Program-made: the position numbers and the translations under genes
The notes under the pieces: model-generated
What the model was told of the DNA's origin: nothing
What the model saw: only the letters and a program-made list of their open reading frames with translations
Databases searched by the model: none
In this document: piece after piece, positions 28,067 to 36,563 of the stretch
Position numbering within the stretch: the first letter of the stretch is position 1
Layout: the number at the start of each line of letters is the position of its first letter
Assembly: GCA_965243715.1 (NCBI GenBank)
Contig: CBDEVU010000017.1
Coordinates: forward strand, 620,001 to 684,000
Source of the DNA: UBA11606 sp965243715
GTDB lineage: Bacteria; Actinomycetota; Acidimicrobiia; Acidimicrobiales; Aldehydirespiratoraceae
DNA: 64,000 nt
Reading direction: 5' to 3'

Positions 28067-28948
28067 ATGACCGACGTTGTCTTATACGAGGAACGTGACC
28101 AGATCGCCATCGTCACGCTCAATCGTCCCGAGAAGAAGAACGCGCTCAACGAGGCGATGATCCAAGGGGTGGCCGACGCGATCGACCGGGCCAGCAAATC
28201 GGCTGATGTTGCCGCAATCGTGTTACGCGGGGCGGGCGGGAACCTGACCGCGGGCTACGACCTCACCGCCGGACTCGAGGACCTTGACGGCAACTATCCG
28301 GCCTGGTCCACGCCTTACGGCGCTCCCGGTCCCGAACCGCGGGATGGGGCCTGGGATCCCGTTCGCGACTATCAGTTCATGAACAACAACGTCCGGCGAT
28401 TCATGAAGATCTGGGAGTGCCCGAAGCCCGTCCTCGGCGAGATCACCGGGTGGGCCATTGGTGGAGCCACCGATCTCGTCTTGTGCTGCGACCAGTTGTA
28501 TATGGCCAACGACGCGCACATCGGCTACGCCCCGAGTCGGCTGTTCGGTACGCCAACCACCATGATGTGGGTGTATCGACTCGGGCTCGAACACGCCAAA
28601 CAGTTCCTGCTCACCGGTCGGGCCATCGACGCGGCCACCGCTCATCGCATCGGGCTAGTGGCCCACGTATGTGACCCGACAGAACTCAGCGCCACGGTCG
28701 AGGCCGACGCCTGCCGGTTCGCGAACATCCCTGCCAACCAACTGGCCCTCAACAAGTTGCTCATCAATCAGGCCTTCGAGAACATGGGCCTGCGGACTAG
28801 CCAGTTGATCGGCACCTTCTTCGACGGCATCACCCGCCACACCGAGGAGGCCTACAAGTGGGTCGAATCCTTTGACGTCAAAGGATTTCGCCAGGTCATC
28901 CGCGAACGCGACAATCCGTGGCAGGACTACGGCTCAGCCCCTCAGTAG
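28067..28948 (+). CDS. Enoyl-CoA hydratase/isomerase family protein
   Basis: A 293-residue crotonase homologue. Start LYEERDQIAIVTLNRPEKKNALN is typical. The first oxyanion loop is GAGGNLTAGYDLTAGLED instead of the common FSAGxDL, and the insert that follows (about residues 85-105, PYGAPGPEPRDGAWDP) is longer than usual, which places it in a divergent subfamily. GWAIGGATDLVLCCD forms the second loop. It faces the acyl-CoA ligase gene head to head. The reaction on a given acyl-CoA is unproven. Confidence 0.88.
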   Translation: MTDVVLYEERDQIAIVTLNRPEKKNALNEAMIQGVADAIDRASKSADVAAIVLRGAGGNLTAGYDLTAGLEDLDGNYPAWSTPYGAPGPEPRDGAWDPVRDYQFMNNNVRRFMKIWECPKPVLGEITGWAIGGATDLVLCCDQLYMANDAHIGYAPSRLFGTPTTMMWVYRLGLEHAKQFLLTGRAIDAATAHRIGLVAHVCDPTELSATVEADACRFANIPANQLALNKLLINQAFENMGLRTSQLIGTFFDGITRHTEEAYKWVESFDVKGFRQVIRERDNPWQDYGSAPQ

Positions 28949-29075
28949 CAGACTTGGTCACCAGCTAGCGTCCGGATGCGATTATTGCCCTTGATAAGCC
29001 ACAATCGCAAGATGCGTTATGAGTCCCTTGGGATCGCCTAGACTCACTGTAGGGCCTAGAGCGGAAGAGAACGAC

Positions 29076-29336
29076 GTGGCGATTTATAGGGTGCGTGAGG
29101 CAGGAAAGAACGGCACGGTTGAGATACTCGACGACCGGATCATTCGGACCCGCCCTAAGTGGATAGGCAGAGATGACGTTCAGACCATCCCGATCAAGTT
29201 CATTACAGGAGTAGGCCACGACCGTAAGACGATGCTAACCGATGAGGTTCAGCTCACCGTCGGATCGATCCTCTATCAGTGGAAGGTCGTGAACGCCGAG
29301 GCAATGGTCGCCGAGGTTCACTCAAAGATATTCTAG
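29076..29336 (+). CDS. Small PH-like domain protein
   Basis: An 86-residue protein without signal peptide. The alternating hydrophobic pattern (GTVEILDDRIIRTRP, DVQTIPIKFITGVG, DEVQLTVGSILYQWKV) followed by a C-terminal amphipathic helix (AEAMVAEVHSKIF) looks like the bacterial pleckstrin-homology-like fold found in short SHOCT/PH proteins. An ATG at 29019 is in frame, but GTG 29076 has a GGAAGAG ribosome binding site at the right distance and the extra 19 residues look disordered. It is convergent with the livF-type gene and overlaps its last four bases. Function unknown. Confidence 0.65.
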   Translation: MAIYRVREAGKNGTVEILDDRIIRTRPKWIGRDDVQTIPIKFITGVGHDRKTMLTDEVQLTVGSILYQWKVVNAEAMVAEVHSKIF

Positions 29337-30043
29337 CTTGCCCCTAGGTAGCTCGTGACTAGAGAATCGTCGCGACGAAGGTCGGCGGGGGTTCCTTCGA
29401 GTACGGGCACGCCGTGCGCCAGTACAATGCCCCTCGTTGCCACGTCCAGCGCCGCCGCGGTGTTCTGTTCGACAATCAACATCGGAACTTGAGGGGCGAT
29501 CTGGGCGAGAGCGCTAAACACACTCCGCCCGACCGAGGGAGCTAGTCCGAGGGACGGTTCGTCGAGCAGGAGCACACGTGGGGCGCCGAGGAGTCCACGC
29601 CCGACGGCCAGCATTTGCTGTTCACCGCCGGAGAGAGTCCAGCCGCGGCGCTCTCTCAACGGCCACAGCGAGGGAAACAGTTCGTAGATCTCATCAATCG
29701 ACAGCAGAGCAGGCCGACCCCCCGCGGCCTTGGTTGCGACCTGAAGGTTCTCGTGAACGCTAAGCGTCGCAAAGATCTGGCGACCCTCCGGTACATGGAC
29801 GAGACCGGCGCGGGCCAGGCGATCCGGCGACAGTCGAGTTAGCGATCGACCGGCCAACTCCACCGTCCCCGAAAACGCGGCGAGACCGGTGATCGCTCGC
29901 AACGTGCTCGACTTCCCCGCCCCGTTCGGACCGAGCAATGCAAGAACGTCGCCGAGACCAAGCTCAAAGTTCAACCCGTTTACGGCACGTACTGGACCAT
30001 AGAAGACTCGAAGGTCACGAACTCGCAGCAACGGCTCAGTCAC
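29333..30043 (-). CDS. livF: Branched-chain amino acid ABC transporter ATP-binding protein LivF
   Basis: A 236-residue ATPase. Walker A is GPNGAGKSS, the signature LSGGEQQ, and Walker B VLLLDEPSLGL; the phrase VPEGRQIFATLSVHENL is diagnostic for LivF. With LivG it powers import of branched-chain amino acids or related amides and carboxylates. It is the last gene of the liv operon and overlaps the livG stop by eight bases. Confidence 0.94.
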   Translation of the reverse strand: MTEPLLRVRDLRVFYGPVRAVNGLNFELGLGDVLALLGPNGAGKSSTLRAITGLAAFSGTVELAGRSLTRLSPDRLARAGLVHVPEGRQIFATLSVHENLQVATKAAGGRPALLSIDEIYELFPSLWPLRERRGWTLSGGEQQMLAVGRGLLGAPRVLLLDEPSLGLAPSVGRSVFSALAQIAPQVPMLIVEQNTAAALDVATRGIVLAHGVPVLEGTPADLRRDDSLVTSYLGAS

Positions 30044-30806
30044 CGGCGGACCTCCGCCCCAAGTAGGCGTCGACGACGAGTTCGTTCTGCCAGATATCGG
30101 ACGGTGGACCCTCGGCGATCACCTTCCCGAGTTGCAATACAACGATGCAGTCACTGAGTCGATCGAGGAACTCGATTTTGTGATCGATAATAATAATCGA
30201 CACCCCGGCGTCTCGAAGTTCGGTGAGGATCTCGGCCAGGAATCCCGTTTCTGACGCATTCAACCCAGCCGACGGCTCATCGAGCATCAAAATTGATGGC
30301 TCGCCCGCCATGGCCCTGGCTAGTTCGAGCAACCTCTGCTGCCCGTAGGTGAGAACGGAAACGCCGGCCGAGACGAACGGCGCCAATCCAACCCGCTCTA
30401 AGGCAACGTTCGCGGCCGCCGCTCGGGCTTTCTCCGCTCGCAGCATGGCGCGCCGGCCCAGCAGTGCGGTAGCCAACCCACTGCGGCTCCGATCGGGCGA
30501 ACTTAGCATTACGTTCTCGAGACACGACAGTTGCTGTAGGTTCTGTGGTGCTTGAAAGGTGCGAATGACGCCCGCGTCTCGAACCCGACGGGAACGCCCC
30601 AGTTCGACCGCGGCACCATGGATGCGAAGCTCGCCCTCAGCGGGGACCAAGCCGTTCAACGCATTCAGAAATGTCGATTTACCCGAGCCGTTCGGGCCAG
30701 TCAATCCCACCACTTCACCGGCTCGCACCGTGAGGTCGATCTCGTCACAGGCTCGTACCCCGCCGAACGAGACAGAGATCTGGCTTGCTTCGAGGGCCAA
30801 GGTCAC
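30036..30806 (-). CDS. livG: Branched-chain amino acid ABC transporter ATP-binding protein LivG
   Basis: A 256-residue ATPase with Walker A GPNGSGKST, the LivG-like IRTFQAPQNLQQLSCLENVM segment, a slightly altered signature LTYGQQR, Walker B ILMLDEPSAGLN and the H-loop IIDHKIEFL. The frame stays open far upstream to 31676, but that region is the antisense-shifted image of livM; the GTG at 30806 overlaps the livM stop as GTGA and gives a standard length, so it was chosen. Confidence 0.93.
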   Translation of the reverse strand: MTLALEASQISVSFGGVRACDEIDLTVRAGEVVGLTGPNGSGKSTFLNALNGLVPAEGELRIHGAAVELGRSRRVRDAGVIRTFQAPQNLQQLSCLENVMLSSPDRSRSGLATALLGRRAMLRAEKARAAAANVALERVGLAPFVSAGVSVLTYGQQRLLELARAMAGEPSILMLDEPSAGLNASETGFLAEILTELRDAGVSIIIIDHKIEFLDRLSDCIVVLQLGKVIAEGPPSDIWQNELVVDAYLGRRSAGD

Positions 30807-31864
30807 GACGCCGACCCTCTGTCCCACACCCGGACCGCAACGCGTTCCCAGCCCCCGACCATTCGATGCCAGATCCCGACGATTCCATCGGGAAACAAAA
30901 TCATCACACCGATGAGGACCATACCCCAGATCACCTGAGTCCATTCCTCCCACCGCTCGAGGTACTCGGGGATATAGATGTAAAACCAGGCTCCGACCAG
31001 CGCTCCGAAGAGCGAATGCATACCCCCGAGGATGAGGACCACGAAGATCCCAATTCCGAGTTGAATGCCGAAGGTGTCGGGCGTGCCGAGGCCGCGCGTA
31101 TGCACGAAGATCGACCCCGCGGCACCGGCAATGGTGCAGCCGAGGGTGAACAAAACAATGCCAACCCACTGCACGGAGACCCCGACCGTTTCGCTCACCG
31201 TGTAGTTGTCTCGGGCAGCGATGGCGGTGCGGCGCAGCGGGGACCGTTCGATCAACGCGGCGATGGTCAGCACCACCCCGAGCAACGCCAGCCATAGGTA
31301 GAAATGACGATAGCGAGAATCGAGTTCCACGCCGAAGATCGAAACGTCCTGAACGCCGCGGATCTCTCCGCCGGGGCGGCCAACGAGGCGATCCCAGCGG
31401 CGCAAGACTAACAAGATGAGCTCCGCCAAACCGAGGGTCGCAACGGCGAAGTAGAAATGCTGGGCCTTGCGCACGACAAAGGCGAAGATCAAGCCCAAGA
31501 GCAGCGATATGCCAACGGCGACGACAAATCCGACCGCCCAGTTGTTGCCGCTCGATGTCACGTAGTGTGAGGAGTAGGCGCCAACCCCGACGAACGATGC
31601 GGTGGAGAACGCGAATCGCCCCGCCACGCCGAAGACAAGGTAAAAGCCCGTGACAATCACCGACAACCACATCCATTCGTTGAACGTGACTTGCGCGGAA
31701 CGTTTGTCGATCTCGCCAAACACCCCGGGAAGGCCAAGATGGTGGCCGAAGTTGAAGTACAGGGCGAGCAAGACCAAAACGCCCGTGATCGACGCGAATT
31801 GATGCCGCCCGTAGATAGCGGGCAGTTCCTCTCGCCCCACGGTTAGCTCAGAGGCGGGCGGCAT
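30803..31864 (-). CDS. livM: Branched-chain amino acid ABC transporter permease LivM
   Basis: A 353-residue membrane protein with about ten hydrophobic segments. The motifs GRFAFSTASFVGVGAYSSHY near the N-terminus and LGCTIAGAAGSIFVHTRG plus FVVLILGGMHSLFGALVGAW near the C-terminus are those of LivM, in which the last forms the ATPase-docking loop. The start at 31864 overlaps the livH end by 17 bases; a later start would delete part of the hydrophilic N-terminus only. Confidence 0.93.
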   Translation of the reverse strand: MPPASELTVGREELPAIYGRHQFASITGVLVLLALYFNFGHHLGLPGVFGEIDKRSAQVTFNEWMWLSVIVTGFYLVFGVAGRFAFSTASFVGVGAYSSHYVTSSGNNWAVGFVVAVGISLLLGLIFAFVVRKAQHFYFAVATLGLAELILLVLRRWDRLVGRPGGEIRGVQDVSIFGVELDSRYRHFYLWLALLGVVLTIAALIERSPLRRTAIAARDNYTVSETVGVSVQWVGIVLFTLGCTIAGAAGSIFVHTRGLGTPDTFGIQLGIGIFVVLILGGMHSLFGALVGAWFYIYIPEYLERWEEWTQVIWGMVLIGVMILFPDGIVGIWHRMVGGWERVAVRVWDRGSAS

Positions 31865-32723
31865 GAACTTCCCGTCCGAATAACCCCTCCGGACGAACCG
31901 CTATTGCCAATATCATGAAGATAAAGGGCAAACCCTCGGAGTATTCCGTCAGAAAGTAGCCACCCACCAACCGCTCGAGCAGGCCGATCATGACGGCCGC
32001 CACGGCGACGCCACGAAGACTGCCGAAGCCTCCGATAATCATCGCCGCGAACGAGTTGAGCATCACCCCGAAGCCGAGGGTGAGTTCGACCCCGCCGAGC
32101 GGAGCGATCAGTAGTCCCGCTAGGCCCGCCAACACCGCCGAGAGGCCAAAGGCAATGAACGACATCAACGACACGCGGATACCGGCCAGTTGGGCCATCT
32201 CGCGGTTGGCGGCCAGCGCCCGAACTTGACGGCCAAACGACGTCGAGGCAAACAGCCAGATGATTCCGCTCAGAACGGTCACCGAAACCACGATCACAAG
32301 GAACCGGTGATGAGGAATCGCCGCGCCGAACAACTCCGTCGTTTGGGGCAGCGGGGAGGCCAACCGTTTGGGTCGCGGGTCTTGCCAGATGGCGAGCAAT
32401 GTGCGTAGCGCCACCGCGACGCCCAACGTGGCGATAACCACGACGTGGACCGAACGCCCTCGCAGCGGAGCCACCGCAACTCGCTCGAAAACCGCGCCGA
32501 CGCCGAACATGATGATCGAAGCGGCGACAACGGCAGTCGGATAGGGCCAGCCGTGGTCAGAAACCAGCCACACCCCGAGGTATGCCCCTGTGGTGATCAG
32601 ATCGCCGTGAGCGAAGTTGATCACGCCGGTGGCTTTGTAGAGGACGAGAAGACCGACTGCTGCCAGCGCAATCACCGCGCCAGCGGTAATCCCGCTGAAC
32701 GCTAAGGCGGTGAACTTCTCCAT
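31848..32723 (-). CDS. livH: Branched-chain amino acid ABC transporter permease LivH
   Basis: A 291-residue membrane protein of the LivH type. FSGITAGAVIALAAVGLLVLYKATGVINFAHGD at the N-terminus is the clearest marker, with the NFAHG motif shared by the family; GLAGLLIAPLGGVELTLG and GGFGSLRGVAVAAVMIGLLE form the rest of the conserved core. It begins 14 bases after the substrate-binding protein gene and is translated ahead of LivM. Confidence 0.94.
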   Translation of the reverse strand: MEKFTALAFSGITAGAVIALAAVGLLVLYKATGVINFAHGDLITTGAYLGVWLVSDHGWPYPTAVVAASIIMFGVGAVFERVAVAPLRGRSVHVVVIATLGVAVALRTLLAIWQDPRPKRLASPLPQTTELFGAAIPHHRFLVIVVSVTVLSGIIWLFASTSFGRQVRALAANREMAQLAGIRVSLMSFIAFGLSAVLAGLAGLLIAPLGGVELTLGFGVMLNSFAAMIIGGFGSLRGVAVAAVMIGLLERLVGGYFLTEYSEGLPFIFMILAIAVRPEGLFGREVHAARL

Positions 32724-32737
32724 CTACGATGAACGCA

Positions 32738-33994
32738 TTAGGGCGCGAGCGCCGTACCGGTATCGTCGAGGAGGTACTCGGTTTCCGTGGTGATGATGCC
32801 TCCCTTGAAGCTAGTCACGACCGTGCGGTGGGCGAGGGCGTGGTTGCCACTGTCGGAGTAGTTCTGGCACACCCCGTCCCATGCGGTCGATTCGAGTCCG
32901 GACTTCACCGAGGCGGGGTCGGCGCCCCCCTGACGGGCGACCGCGTCGACGACCAAGAACACGGCGTCGTAGGTCGTGGCGGCGAGCCCGGTCATATCAC
33001 TGCCGAACTGGGCGGCGTACCGACGGTTGACCGCGGGGTCGTCTTCTCGCGGATTGCAGTCCGCAATGGCGATCGTGGCCGCCTGCTGATCCGCCGACAG
33101 GGCCTGGTAGATGACCTCGGTCGAGGCGCCGCCCATTATGGTGACGTCGAGGGCATCGTTGTCCTCCATCTGCTGTTCGAACGCGATCTGCGGTCCGGGG
33201 AACTGGACGAGAGCGATGGCGTCGGCCTCGGCCGCCAAGAGATCGACGATGGACTGGGTGAAATCGCTTGCATCGAACGCCGATGAGGCCCGCCCGGCGA
33301 TGGTGACGCCCTGCTGGGTGAGCAGCGCCTCGGCATTGTCGCATCCGCTGATGCCAAACTGGGTTTCCACGCACTCGAGCCAAACGCTTTGGGCGCCAAG
33401 CGCACCGAGATGGGTGCCCCAGACCAGACCCTGCGTGTCATTCACCGGTCGGGCCATCCACGCCCACTCCGAACCGTTCTCGCCATCGAGGAGACCGTTT
33501 CCGGTTCCCACCGGCCAGATCAGCGGGATTCCACCCTCGTCGACGATGTTGTTCAAGGCAATCTGAGAACTCGATCCTTGACCAATGATTGCGGTGGGTT
33601 CCATTTCCTGAGCCTGAAGAAGGTTGGGCTCCATGCCTGCCACGGAGAAGTCGGTCGGAATGCGTTCGATCGTCACGAAATCCAGTCCACACGCCTCGTT
33701 GATATCGGCCGCGGCCATGGTCGAGCCATTGACGAAATCACTGATCGCGGTGGCGCTCTCCCCCGCAATATCGGAGAGATGCACGATTGTGATGGGCTCA
33801 GCCGCGGCCGCCGCACAATAGTCGGGGCCTCCGGTCGCCCCGGCCTCAGCCCCGGCCTCAGCCCCGGCCTCAGCCCCGGCCTCAGCCCCGGCCTCGGCCT
33901 CGGTCCCGGCCTCAGCCTCGGTATCGCCACCGCAGGCGGCCATTAGGAGCACGAAGCCCGCCAGCATCGCCCCGACCTGTCTTGTCGTTGTCAT
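32738..33994 (-). CDS. Branched-chain amino acid ABC transporter substrate-binding lipoprotein (LivK type)
   Basis: A 418-residue periplasmic-binding protein of family 6. The N-terminal signal (AMLAGFVLLMAACGG) has a lipobox LMAA-C. A repetitive Ala-Glu-Gly linker at about residues 22-50 separates the anchor from the two-lobed domain, which starts at PITIVHLSDIAGE. The start is ATG 33994, with GGAGG seven bases upstream. The ligand pocket is not recognisable enough to say leucine; members of this family also bind amides, urea and aromatic acids. It opens the livKHMGF operon and is divergent from a Rieske oxygenase. Confidence 0.92.
   Translation of the reverse strand: MTTTRQVGAMLAGFVLLMAACGGDTEAEAGTEAEAGAEAGAEAGAEAGAEAGATGGPDYCAAAAAEPITIVHLSDIAGESATAISDFVNGSTMAAADINEACGLDFVTIERIPTDFSVAGMEPNLLQAQEMEPTAIIGQGSSSQIALNNIVDEGGIPLIWPVGTGNGLLDGENGSEWAWMARPVNDTQGLVWGTHLGALGAQSVWLECVETQFGISGCDNAEALLTQQGVTIAGRASSAFDASDFTQSIVDLLAAEADAIALVQFPGPQIAFEQQMEDNDALDVTIMGGASTEVIYQALSADQQAATIAIADCNPREDDPAVNRRYAAQFGSDMTGLAATTYDAVFLVVDAVARQGGADPASVKSGLESTAWDGVCQNYSDSGNHALAHRTVVTSFKGGIITTETEYLLDDTGTALAP
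33842..33889. repeat. 12-bp tandem repeat (4 exact copies) in the lipoprotein linker
   Basis: Four exact direct copies of GGCCTCAGCCCC are followed to about 33920 by diverged copies. On the coding minus strand each unit encodes Gly-Ala-Glu-Ala. The repeat sits in the flexible linker just after the lipobox, so copy-number change would alter linker length in frame. Confidence 0.9.
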
Positions 33995-34041
33995 ATTGGC
34001 CTCCAAGTCACTAGTACCACTACGAATGTTTCACTGCAACC

Positions 34042-34070
34042 TTGACGGTAGTGCGTCGGTCCGCCAAACT
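34042..34070 (+). promoter_or_regulatory. Promoter TTGACG-17-CAAACT, leaderless, for the Rieske gene
   Basis: TTGACG at 34042-34047 and CAAACT at 34065-34070 are 17 bases apart, and the ATG follows six bases later at 34077. An 11-bp inverted repeat TAGT-ACC-ACTA at 34012-34022, between the two divergent genes, may be an operator, for example for the TetR protein encoded downstream. The operator idea rests on symmetry alone. Confidence 0.55.
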
Positions 34071-34076
34071 CAGTCC

Positions 34077-35210
34077 ATGACGACCTTGAACGATCGTTCA
34101 ACAATGCTCAAACTGGTCGGCACGGGCCACCACGCCGATCCCGCCGCGTCGATGTCACTGCACTCCGACGCTTACACCGAAGACGTTTGGTTTGAAAACG
34201 AACGAACAACCATCTTTGCCAAGACCTGGCAGTGGGTAGCACACGTCGAAAAACTGCGTGAATCCGGGTCCTACGTCACCACAGAAGTGGCGGGAATGCC
34301 TATCGCGGTGCTGCGCGACACGGCGGGTTCGCTGCGGGCCTTCTACAACGTCTGCCAACATCGAGCCCACGAACTACTAGCCGGTGAAGGCACCACTCGC
34401 AGCATCGTGTGTCCATATCACGCTTGGACCTACAACCTCGAGGGGAAGTTGACCCGGGCACGCCGAACTAACGACTTGGTTGCGTTCAATCCGTCGGAGA
34501 TCTGCCTCAAGGAAGTACTCGTCGAGGAGTTCGGCGCGTTCGTGTACGTGAACCTCGACCCCGCCGCGCCTGCGCTAGGCGAACAGGCAGGCAACCTCGG
34601 CGCGGAAATTGCCCGCTGGGCCCCCGATGTTTCCCGCCTGACCTTCGCTCACCGACTCGAATACGAGATCAACTCCAACTGGAAAAACGTCGTCGATAAC
34701 TTCTTGGAGTGCTACCACTGCCCCATCGCCCACCGGGACTTCGTGTCGCTTGTCGACATGGACACCTACAAGGTCACCACCCACGGCATTTATTCGAGTC
34801 ACATGGCAGAGGCGGGCAAAACGGTCAACCGCGCCTACGACGTGAGCCAGGCCACGGTCACTGATCACGCCGTATGGTGGCTATGGCCCAATACCTGCCT
34901 GATGCGTTATCCCGGCCGGGGCAATTTTATCGTCATGCAGGTTATTGGCGTCGGTCCGGCCAAGACCCGCGAAACCTACGATTTCTTCCTCGAATCCGCC
35001 GAACCCACCGAAGCCGAGGTCGATTCGATCCGTTACATCGACGACGTCTTGCAACCCGAAGACATCGCCCTCGTCGAAAGTGTGCAGCGCGGCATGCAGA
35101 CTCCCGCTTTCACCCAAGGACGTATCGTGGCTGACCCTCACGGCTCAGGACTCAGCGAACACGCCGTGCATCACTTCCACCGCCTCGTGCTTGACGCCTA
35201 CGCTTCATGA
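34077..35210 (+). CDS. Rieske non-haem iron oxygenase, alpha subunit (betaine/carnitine monooxygenase-like)
   Basis: A 377-residue ring-hydroxylating-type oxygenase. The Rieske [2Fe-2S] ligands are C93, H95, C112 and H115 (CQHRAH...CPYHAW). The mononuclear iron site includes H214 and H219 in NWKNVVDNFLECYHCPIAHRDF, a sequence typical of the GbcA/CntA/stachydrine demethylase branch that removes N-methyl groups from quaternary amines. No reductase gene is adjacent, so electrons must come from elsewhere. The ATG at 34077 was chosen over an upstream in-frame codon because of the promoter position. The stop overlaps the SDR start by four bases. A link to the MttB/GcvT group at 2016-4695 through methylated amines is inference. 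Confidence 0.9.
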   Translation: MTTLNDRSTMLKLVGTGHHADPAASMSLHSDAYTEDVWFENERTTIFAKTWQWVAHVEKLRESGSYVTTEVAGMPIAVLRDTAGSLRAFYNVCQHRAHELLAGEGTTRSIVCPYHAWTYNLEGKLTRARRTNDLVAFNPSEICLKEVLVEEFGAFVYVNLDPAAPALGEQAGNLGAEIARWAPDVSRLTFAHRLEYEINSNWKNVVDNFLECYHCPIAHRDFVSLVDMDTYKVTTHGIYSSHMAEAGKTVNRAYDVSQATVTDHAVWWLWPNTCLMRYPGRGNFIVMQVIGVGPAKTRETYDFFLESAEPTEAEVDSIRYIDDVLQPEDIALVESVQRGMQTPAFTQGRIVADPHGSGLSEHAVHHFHRLVLDAYAS

Positions 35211-35977
35211 CCGGCCTGCTCAACGACAGGGTCGCCCTAGTCACCGGCGGGCGAGGCGGCGTCGGACGAGCCGTCTGTGAACGCTTCCTCGCCGAAGGCG
35301 CCATAGTGTACGCGGCCGACCTCACCGCAGCCGGGAGCCTCGCCGACGATGACGCAGCGGCGGGCGAGTTCGTGAAGTTCGATGTCACCTCCGAAGAGGA
35401 CGTCGTCGCAACCATGAACCGTCTACGACAAGACCACGGCCGCCTCGACATCCTCGTCAACGCCGCCGGAGTAGAGATCGAACACACCATCGAGGACACC
35501 ACTCTTGAGGCCTGGAATCGGCTCTTCGCCGTCAACGTTACCGGCACCTTTTTGACGTCGAAATACGCCTTGGCGTTGCTGCGCGAGAGTGCCAGCGCCT
35601 CGATCATCAACTTTGGGTCCTACGACGGGTTCATCGCCGACCCTCAACTAGCGGCCTACTGTGCCAGCAAAGGCGCGGTCCACGCCCTTACCAAAGCAAT
35701 GGCGTGTGACCACTCCCCCGAAGGCATCCGGGTCAACGCCGTATGCCCCGGCTACGTCGATACGCCAATGCTGCAGAGCTTCTTCCAGGAGTCGGGCGAT
35801 ATCGACTCCCTCCAGCAGGCCGTGCGCGACGTCCATCCTCTACGCACCTACGGCACGCCTACCGATATTGCCAACCTGGTGAACTGGTTAGCCAGCGATG
35901 AGGCTCGTTATGCGTCAGGCCAACTGTGGGTGCTCGACGGCGGACTTTCCGCCCAAGTTCAGCAGTTGAGGCGGTGA
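35207..35977 (+). CDS. SDR-family oxidoreductase
   Basis: A 256-residue short-chain dehydrogenase. The cofactor loop is TGGRGGVGRAVCE, a variant of TGxxxGxG, followed by NAAGVE. The catalytic Ser (INFGS), Tyr and Lys (YCASKGAVHALTKA) are in place, and VCPGYVDTPM is conserved. It probably oxidises or reduces an alcohol/ketone with NAD(P). It is translationally coupled to the Rieske oxygenase gene, so it may handle the product of that reaction. The next gene, a TetR regulator, begins three bases after its stop. Confidence 0.93.
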   Translation: MTGLLNDRVALVTGGRGGVGRAVCERFLAEGAIVYAADLTAAGSLADDDAAAGEFVKFDVTSEEDVVATMNRLRQDHGRLDILVNAAGVEIEHTIEDTTLEAWNRLFAVNVTGTFLTSKYALALLRESASASIINFGSYDGFIADPQLAAYCASKGAVHALTKAMACDHSPEGIRVNAVCPGYVDTPMLQSFFQESGDIDSLQQAVRDVHPLRTYGTPTDIANLVNWLASDEARYASGQLWVLDGGLSAQVQQLRR

Positions 35978-35980
35978 GTT

Positions 35981-36490
35981 ATGCCCACCGTCGACCACAC
36001 CGCGGTGGGTATTGACAAGCGAGACAAGATTCTCGACGCGGTGATCCGGGTTCTCGGCCGTGACGGGATCTCCGGTGTCACCATGCGAGCCGTCTCGCGC
36101 GAGGCCGGGGTGGCCCTTGGCCTGATGAACTACTACTTCGACGACAAGGTCACCCTGGTTGGCGCGGCGCTCGAACGGGTCGCCGCGGCGGATCAACTCA
36201 TCGTCACCCCCGACGCGGAATTGTCGCCGCGAGAGAACCTGCGGGTCGCTCTCGGTCGCATCGCCGATCCGTCGTTTCTCACCGTCGACTATCTGGCGGT
36301 ACGACTCCACCTTTGGTCTCTCGCCCAAGCCGAACCCGAATACTCAACCATCAACCAACAGGCCCAAGCTCGCTACCTTGCGGGGTTGGCCGACCTTATC
36401 GCCGCCGCCCACCCCTCACTCGACCGCCAGGAGGTCGACACCCGCGCCGAGGACATCCTGGTAATCCAGAACGGCGATGTGGCTCACTAG
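35981..36490 (+). CDS. TetR-family regulator, C-terminus frameshifted
   Basis: A 169-residue TetR protein with a normal helix-turn-helix at residues about 15-60 (RDKILDAVIRVLGRDG...AVSREAGVALGLMNYYFDDK). The ligand-binding domain reads normally to EDILVIQNGD and then stops early. One base earlier in register, the sequence from 36477 continues as MWLTSVLIPDAATVARSLER, the usual end of such regulators, so an extra base near 36473-36477 has probably cut about 25 residues. The alternative frame runs to 36644 and overlaps the convergent NADAR gene. The DNA-binding part is intact, so partial function is possible. It lies in the Rieske/SDR operon and is presumably its autoregulator. Confidence 0.85.
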   Translation: MPTVDHTAVGIDKRDKILDAVIRVLGRDGISGVTMRAVSREAGVALGLMNYYFDDKVTLVGAALERVAAADQLIVTPDAELSPRENLRVALGRIADPSFLTVDYLAVRLHLWSLAQAEPEYSTINQQAQARYLAGLADLIAAAHPSLDRQEVDTRAEDILVIQNGDVAH

Positions 36491-36563
36491 CGTCTTGATC
36501 CCCGACGCCGCGACCGTGGCTCGGTCCCTCGAACGCACCGAATCAATCGCTTCCGGGGTTTCG

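Noticed and set aside
30036..31676. A 546-codon open frame covering livG and more
   Set aside because: The first part reads livM out of frame and resembles nothing; livG starts at the GTG 30806 that overlaps the livM stop.
33842..33889. 12-bp repeats as a regulatory iteron or origin
   Set aside because: They lie within a coding frame and translate to a regular flexible linker.
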